36,122 bases of DNA, from contig JAKISG010000024.1 of assembly GCA_021648755.1 (NCBI GenBank), positions 1 to 36,122 on the forward strand. Direction: 5' to 3'. This DNA comes from Flavobacteriaceae bacterium. Lineage in GTDB: Bacteria > Bacteroidota > Bacteroidia > Flavobacteriales > Flavobacteriaceae. The notes beneath the pieces are model-generated. The model saw only the letters and a program-made list of their open reading frames with translations, had not been told where the DNA came from and did not search any database. Numbering within the stretch: the first letter of the stretch is position 1; every line of letters starts with the position of its first letter. Of the stretch, positions 32,318 to 36,122 are shown in pieces. The position numbers and the translations under genes were made by a program.

Positions 32318-33709
32318 TTATTTTAAGTCAATAAACATATTGTTTTGTGCATTATGTGTTTTTGAATTTGAAATATTTTGCAATGAAATAGTAGTTGGTA
32401 CTGCTGAACGGTTTGCAGTAATTTCAGCAATTGCTACTGCAAATAAGGGTTCATTAATAGTGCCTAAAATACCTAAATTGGCATAATTTTCGGATAAAAT
32501 TATATCTGGTATGAATCCAATATGGTTATTTTCGCCTAGTTTATTTACCAATTCTGTTACAATAGGTTGTATTGCATAGGTGTGGTTTGAATTTGCGCCT
32601 TCTCGGTTATAATTTTCAGAGTCATATAAGGTAATTGAGCCTACTGATTTTCCCGTAGTTTGTGTGCCTATTAATTGTACTTCAATATATGGGTTTAATC
32701 CATTTATAATTAATTCGCTAGCAGATGCTGTACTACCTGTTACTAAAACATACAGTTTGTCTAAATTCAAATGATTTATGGCTTGACCTGTTGCTATATT
32801 GCTTTTAAAATTTCTGTTTTGAATATCAAAAATTTCACTTAACTTTTCATTATATGTTAAAGTTGTAAATAATTCATTTGTAAATTGCCCAGTAATCATA
32901 CTTGCTAAAGAAACGGCGGTATTCACGGAGCCACCACCATTATAACGTAAGTCTAATACTAAATCGGTTACATTTTCATTTTTAAATTGTAAAAATGCAT
33001 TGTTTAAGTCTGCATCAAATTCATTGGTAAATTGGTTGTATAATAGGTATCCAATTTTACGACCATCTATTTCATTTATAGTAAAGGTGTGCACTGGGTT
33101 TTCAGTTAATTCTTCTTTAGTTAAGGTGATATGTTGGCCGTTCGCAATAACTTGAGCAACGTCATCGACTATAGAAAATGTGCCAAAATCGATGGTATAT
33201 GTGTCCTCTGTAAATAATAAACTACGAAAATTATTTCTAGTTAATTGAGTGCCGTTAATTCCATAGATGATTTGACCTCTTTGCAAGCCATTTGTTTGGG
33301 CATCAGAATTAGGTATAATATAACGAATGTAGCCAAATACTTGTTCTGCATTGGTAGCAATTTCGACTATCCCAAATTCCATTCCATTATTTTTAGTAGT
33401 GCCAGCAAATAAGTTTTCTAAAGCAATATAATCATCAACAATCCAACTAAATCTATCTTCTGTAAATAGTAATTCATCAAATAAACTTTCTGGAGTTTTA
33501 TTTTCGATGAAGTTAGTTAAATCGTTTTGATCGTTAAATCGATCGTTTTGTAAATCTGGGATTTCAGTTTGCCATAAATAATATAAATTAAGTGCTTTCC
33601 AAATAAAATTTTGTACTTCAGTATTTTTGGGGATGTCTTCTTTTTCTGTACAATTTATGAGGTTTGTTAACAGAAATATGGTTAGTATAAGCGTAATTAT
33701 TTTTTTCAT
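32318..33709 (-). CDS. S41 family C-terminal processing protease-like lipoprotein
   Basis: A lipobox ends at Cys20 (LINC), predicting a lipoprotein. An N-terminal helical region (30-100) is followed by a PDZ domain (about 105-180, with GLQRGQIIYGINGTQL) and the S41 protease core. The strand DLVLDLRYNGGGSVNTA (about 249-265) precedes the catalytic Ser329 in TGSTASASE and Lys354 in TTGKSVG, spaced 25 residues apart as in CtpA/D1P. It would cut proteins in the periplasm. The gene is divergent from the ECF sigma operon across 121 bp, and a promoter candidate lies just upstream. Confidence 0.93.
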   Translation of the reverse strand: MKKIITLILTIFLLTNLINCTEKEDIPKNTEVQNFIWKALNLYYLWQTEIPDLQNDRFNDQNDLTNFIENKTPESLFDELLFTEDRFSWIVDDYIALENLFAGTTKNNGMEFGIVEIATNAEQVFGYIRYIIPNSDAQTNGLQRGQIIYGINGTQLTRNNFRSLLFTEDTYTIDFGTFSIVDDVAQVIANGQHITLTKEELTENPVHTFTINEIDGRKIGYLLYNQFTNEFDADLNNAFLQFKNENVTDLVLDLRYNGGGSVNTAVSLASMITGQFTNELFTTLTYNEKLSEIFDIQNRNFKSNIATGQAINHLNLDKLYVLVTGSTASASELIINGLNPYIEVQLIGTQTTGKSVGSITLYDSENYNREGANSNHTYAIQPIVTELVNKLGENNHIGFIPDIILSENYANLGILGTINEPLFAVAIAEITANRSAVPTTISLQNISNSKTHNAQNNMFIDLK

Positions 33710-33737
33710 AATAGGGTTTTGTGTCTATACAACGTAA

Positions 33738-33766
33738 CAATATAGGTATTTATTATTTGGATACAA
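33738..33766 (-). promoter_or_regulatory. Candidate promoter of the S41 protease gene
   Basis: On the minus strand TTG (33764-33766), a spacer of 19 bases and TATATTG (33738-33744) resemble the Bacteroidota consensus, with the -7 element shifted (TATATTGT rather than TAnnTTTG). Confidence 0.4.
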
Positions 33767-33784
33767 AATTTAAAAATTAAATGT

Positions 33785-33807
33785 AACATATTTAAAGTAT
33801 ATTCGTC
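33785..33807 (+). promoter_or_regulatory. ECF-type promoter of the sigma factor operon
   Basis: AAC (33785-33787), a 16-base spacer and CGTC (33804-33807) match the canonical ECF -35/-10 pattern, 23 bp before the sigma factor ATG. It is probably recognised by the sigma factor encoded just downstream, giving autoregulation, which is inference. Confidence 0.65.
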
Positions 33808-33830
33808 ATAATAAAAACGAAACCTAAATA

Positions 33831-34340
33831 ATGAATCAATCGCAGTTTTTAGCTTTGATAATGCCTTTTAAAGATAAACTATACCGATTGGCTTTGCGTT
33901 ATTTGATTTCAAAAGATGCTGCTGAAGATGCAATTCAAGAAGTTGTTTTAAAATTATGGAAAAATAAAGAAAAATTAAATACCTATAAAAATGTGGAGGC
34001 TTTTGCAATGACAATGACAAAAAATTATTGTTTGGATATTTTGAAAGCAAAAAACACAACTAATTTAAAGTTAGTGCATAACAATTATAAAGATAAAAAT
34101 ATTTCATTAGATAAACAAATTGAATTGACGGATACCATTAGTATTGTACAAAAATTACTAAATGAACTGCCAGAGAAACAACGTATAATTATGCAGTTAA
34201 GGGATATAGAGCAGTATAGTTTTGAAGAAATTGGCAAGATTCTTGAGATACGACAAACAGCAATTAGAGTGTCGTTAAGTAGGGCAAGAAAAACAATTAG
34301 AGAAAATTTAATAAAACAACATAGTTATGGAATTACATAG
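33831..34340 (+). CDS. ECF RNA polymerase sigma factor
   Basis: The 169-residue sigma-70 family protein contains only regions 2 and 4. Region 2 spans about 10-70 (LALRYLISKDAAEDAIQEVVLKLWKNK and the following DNA-melting segment). Region 4 (about 115-165) has the helix-turn-helix NELPEKQRIIMQLRDIEQYSFEEIGKIL and RVSLSRARKTIRE. Such factors redirect RNA polymerase in response to envelope signals. It overlaps the next gene by 14 bp and is preceded by an ECF-type promoter, both typical of a sigma/anti-sigma pair. Confidence 0.94.
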   Translation: MNQSQFLALIMPFKDKLYRLALRYLISKDAAEDAIQEVVLKLWKNKEKLNTYKNVEAFAMTMTKNYCLDILKAKNTTNLKLVHNNYKDKNISLDKQIELTDTISIVQKLLNELPEKQRIIMQLRDIEQYSFEEIGKILEIRQTAIRVSLSRARKTIRENLIKQHSYGIT

Positions 34341-34764
34341 AATAGAAAATTTATTAGACAAGTACTTTGATAGTAATACTACTATTAAAGAAGAGGATAT
34401 GCTTAAAGAATATTTTGTTAAAAATGATGTTCCGTCTCATTTACAAGATTACAAAGCAATGTTTATTTATTTTACTCAAAATAAAAAAGAAATTAGTAGT
34501 AAACCAATACAGGTAAAAATTAAAAAGAATATTTGGCGTGTTAACTGGCTAATGACAGCAGTAGCTGCTCTTTTATTTTTTGTGGCGATTTATAAATTTT
34601 TACCAAAATCACCAACCGATGTAGAACTTAAAGAGGCACAAATTGCTTTTAATGAAACTCAAAAAATATTTCAACTCATTGCTAATAATCTAAATAAGGG
34701 AAATAATGCAATTGCTTATTTGAATGAATATGAGAATACTACAAAAAAAATATTTAAAAAATAG
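34327..34764 (+). CDS. Probable membrane anti-sigma factor
   Basis: The 145-residue protein has a cytoplasmic N-terminal half (about 1-72), one membrane helix (about 73-92, NWLMTAVAALLFFVAIYKFL) and a periplasmic tail of about 50 residues. It overlaps the ECF sigma factor by 14 bp. Position, size and topology are those of an anti-sigma factor, but it lacks a recognisable zinc-binding ASD motif, so the call rests on context. Confidence 0.7.
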   Translation: MELHRIENLLDKYFDSNTTIKEEDMLKEYFVKNDVPSHLQDYKAMFIYFTQNKKEISSKPIQVKIKKNIWRVNWLMTAVAALLFFVAIYKFLPKSPTDVELKEAQIAFNETQKIFQLIANNLNKGNNAIAYLNEYENTTKKIFKK

Positions 34765-34810
34765 GATTATCTTGGTATCTTGAGTTTTTAATTGTTCAAA
34801 AAAGTAAAAT

Positions 34811-34844
34811 AATAATAAAATGAAAACAATAATAAAATGAAAAC
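34811..34844 (+). repeat. 17-bp perfect tandem duplication over a start codon
   Basis: AATAATAAAATGAAAAC occurs twice head to tail (34811-34827 and 34828-34844). Each copy contains an ATG. The upstream ATG (34820) opens a 6-codon frame, MKTIIK, whose TGA overlaps the ATG of the DUF4252 gene at 34837. Confidence 0.95.
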
Positions 34845-35364
34845 AATAGTAATAGTATTAATGTTAATAGCACCAATAGTTGGTTTTTCACAGTCTGTCT
34901 TTGAAAAATATGAGGATATGTACGATGTCTCTACTGTAGTAGTAACAAAAAAATTATTTTCTTTAATGGGAAAAGTTAGTGGTGATTCACCTGAAGTTAG
35001 TGCATATAAAGAAATGATATTGGGTTTAGAGAACTTAACGGTTTATAGTACAGAAGATAGTAAAATTGCATTACGTATGGTGAGTGATGTGAAATCTTTT
35101 TTGAAATCATCTAAAATGTCAGAACTAGTTAGGGTTAAAGATAAAGAAGCAAATGTTAGTATATATATTCGCGAGGGTAAAAATGAAAATTATGTGAGCG
35201 AATTATTTATGTTTGTAAATGGTTTAAAATTGGTTGAAATAGAAACTCCTAAGGCTATAATCATTTTTCTAAAAGGAGATATTGATTTAAATAAAATTTC
35301 AGAATTAACGAGTAAGTTAGATATCCCTGGAGGTGAACATTTAAAAAAAGCAACTAATAAATAA
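34837..35364 (+). CDS. DUF4252 domain protein (secreted)
   Basis: A signal peptide (MKTIVIVLMLIAPIVGFSQ) precedes a 155-residue DUF4252 domain that opens with SVFEKYEDMYDVSTVVVTKKLF and includes LENLTVYSTED and KMSELVRVKDKEANVSIYIRE. DUF4252 proteins occur beside ECF sigma factors in Flavobacteriia; their role is not settled, and an envelope-stress sensor or buffer is a guess. The ATG at 34837 is chosen because it leads directly into the signal peptide. An upstream ATG at 34820 gives only a 6-residue peptide. Confidence 0.88.
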   Translation: MKTIVIVLMLIAPIVGFSQSVFEKYEDMYDVSTVVVTKKLFSLMGKVSGDSPEVSAYKEMILGLENLTVYSTEDSKIALRMVSDVKSFLKSSKMSELVRVKDKEANVSIYIREGKNENYVSELFMFVNGLKLVEIETPKAIIIFLKGDIDLNKISELTSKLDIPGGEHLKKATNK

Positions 35365-35422
35365 TTAGAAATCTATTTATAAAAAGAGGTTTTTAAAATT
35401 TAAATTATTTAAATTCATTATT

Positions 35423-35959
35423 ATGATAAAGATTATATATAAAATAACAGTACTAATTTTACTAATTTTACTAACTTCTTGCTCAGACAAACCTTCTTTG
35501 CAAAAGTATTTTATTGAAAGTGAAAACAATAATGAAATATTAATGGTTGATATACCAACAAGTATATTAGTTGCTAAAGATGATATTTCAGAAGAAGCAA
35601 AGCAGGCATTAAAATCTATTGATAAATTAAATTTATTGGCATTTAGGTTAAAAGATGATAATGTAACTTCTTTTACAGAAGAAAAATTAAAAATAAAAGA
35701 AATTCTAAAAAATAACGATTACCAAGAGTTATTAAGAGTAAATAATAAGGGTTTTAAATTAACAGTGAAGTTTCTAGGAAGTGAGGAGTCTATAAACGAG
35801 GTAATTGTTTATGCAGCAGACAATACTAAAGGTTTTGTTTTAGGTAGGCTTTTAGGAAATGATATTAAGCCAGAAAGTATGGTTAATTTATTAAAAAGTG
35901 TAAAAAAAACGGAATCTAATAGTGATACCTTTAAGGCTTTAAAAAAGTTTTTTAATTAG
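35423..35959 (+). CDS. DUF4252 domain lipoprotein
   Basis: The N-terminus ends in the lipobox LTSC (about residue 20), followed by SDKPSLQKYFIESENNNEILMVDIPTSIL, a DUF4252-type start. The domain continues with IDKLNLLAFRLKDDN and LLRVNNKGFKLTVKFLGSEE, paralogous to the preceding gene. It is the last gene of the sigma operon (58-bp gap). Lipoprotein anchoring versus free secretion of the first copy suggests different places of action for the two paralogues, which is inference. Confidence 0.86.
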   Translation: MIKIIYKITVLILLILLTSCSDKPSLQKYFIESENNNEILMVDIPTSILVAKDDISEEAKQALKSIDKLNLLAFRLKDDNVTSFTEEKLKIKEILKNNDYQELLRVNNKGFKLTVKFLGSEESINEVIVYAADNTKGFVLGRLLGNDIKPESMVNLLKSVKKTESNSDTFKALKKFFN

Positions 35960-36074
35960 TTCTCTTGAATAAATATTCTCTAAAAAATCGTTATTTAGTC
36001 GCTCCTTAATTTCAGTGTAATATTTTATTAATCAGTTATATAAGTTGAAATAAAACATTATTTTATTGTTTTAA

Positions 36075-36115
36075 ATTGCAAGGTTTTTTGTATATTGTAG
36101 CATAAACCTTGCAAT
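36075..36115. repeat. 12-bp inverted repeat near the window end
   Basis: ATTGCAAGGTTT (36075-36086) and AAACCTTGCAAT (36104-36115) are exact reverse complements with 17 bases between. No T run follows, so it is not an obvious terminator. It may belong to the regulatory region of a gene outside the window. Confidence 0.6.
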
Positions 36116-36122
36116 ATATGAT

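Overview
The window is AT-rich, almost entirely coding chromosomal DNA from a member of the Bacteroidota, most likely Flavobacteriaceae. Four things point there: a T9SS-type sorting domain (24109-24603); Bacteroidota-style promoters (TTG, 19 bp, TATATTTG before the tRNA); no Shine-Dalgarno sites; and families typical of the group (DUF1501/DUF1800, DUF4252, DUF2490, DUF4956, small-subunit methylmalonyl-CoA mutase beside udk and a DivIC/FtsB-like gene). Most genes lie on the minus strand. No phage, insertion sequence or CRISPR array is visible. Layout: 1-303 holds the end of a broken reading frame and one arm of an 11-bp inverted repeat that brackets a lone lipoprotein gene (304-909). Next come argS and typA. 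A tight minus-strand operon follows: udk, a DivIC/FtsB-like gene, mutA, folE and proline dehydrogenase (9143 down to 5015). A small retropepsin-like protease gene is at 9234-9686. A fatty-acid beta-oxidation locus runs from 16123 down to 9767 (marR, fadN-type two-domain enzyme, thiolase, acyl-CoA dehydrogenase), with a perfect 30-bp palindrome just upstream of marR. Divergently placed dnaK (16322-18223) carries a near-consensus sigma-54 promoter and an inverted-repeat upstream site. From 24603 down to 18506 is a secretion/surface cluster: a sorting-domain protein, a fibre-like secreted protein, DUF1800, DUF1501 and a membrane coiled-coil protein. It is followed by trmD, a 5'-nucleotidase-family lipoprotein, tRNA-Lys(TTT), aroK and a phosphoribosyltransferase gene. 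The most unusual part is 28646-31339. A three-gene module (VTC-like polyphosphate polymerase domain, DUF4956 membrane protein, DUF2490 beta-barrel) lies between two exact 68-bp copies of the 3' end of the neighbouring methyltransferase gene. The left copy is fused to a degenerate tail of the S4/Hsp15-like gene, and the right edge cuts into a start-less 110-codon reading frame that ends in an ATGA overlap with the VTC gene. This looks like the scar of an insertion or duplication into a once-contiguous S4-methyltransferase-phosphoribosyltransferase locus. The window ends with an S41 protease lipoprotein gene divergent from an ECF sigma factor operon (sigma factor, probable membrane anti-sigma factor, two DUF4252 proteins). 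That operon has a canonical ECF promoter (AAC, 16 bp, CGTC) and a 17-bp tandem duplication across the start codon of the first DUF4252 gene. How the genes work together: the fad operon and its MarR regulator form a self-contained fatty-acid degradation unit. The udk operon mixes nucleotide salvage, cell division and cofactor synthesis, as Bacteroidota operons often do. The ECF unit probably senses envelope stress. The VTC module suggests an envelope-associated polyphosphate function, which I infer from family membership only.
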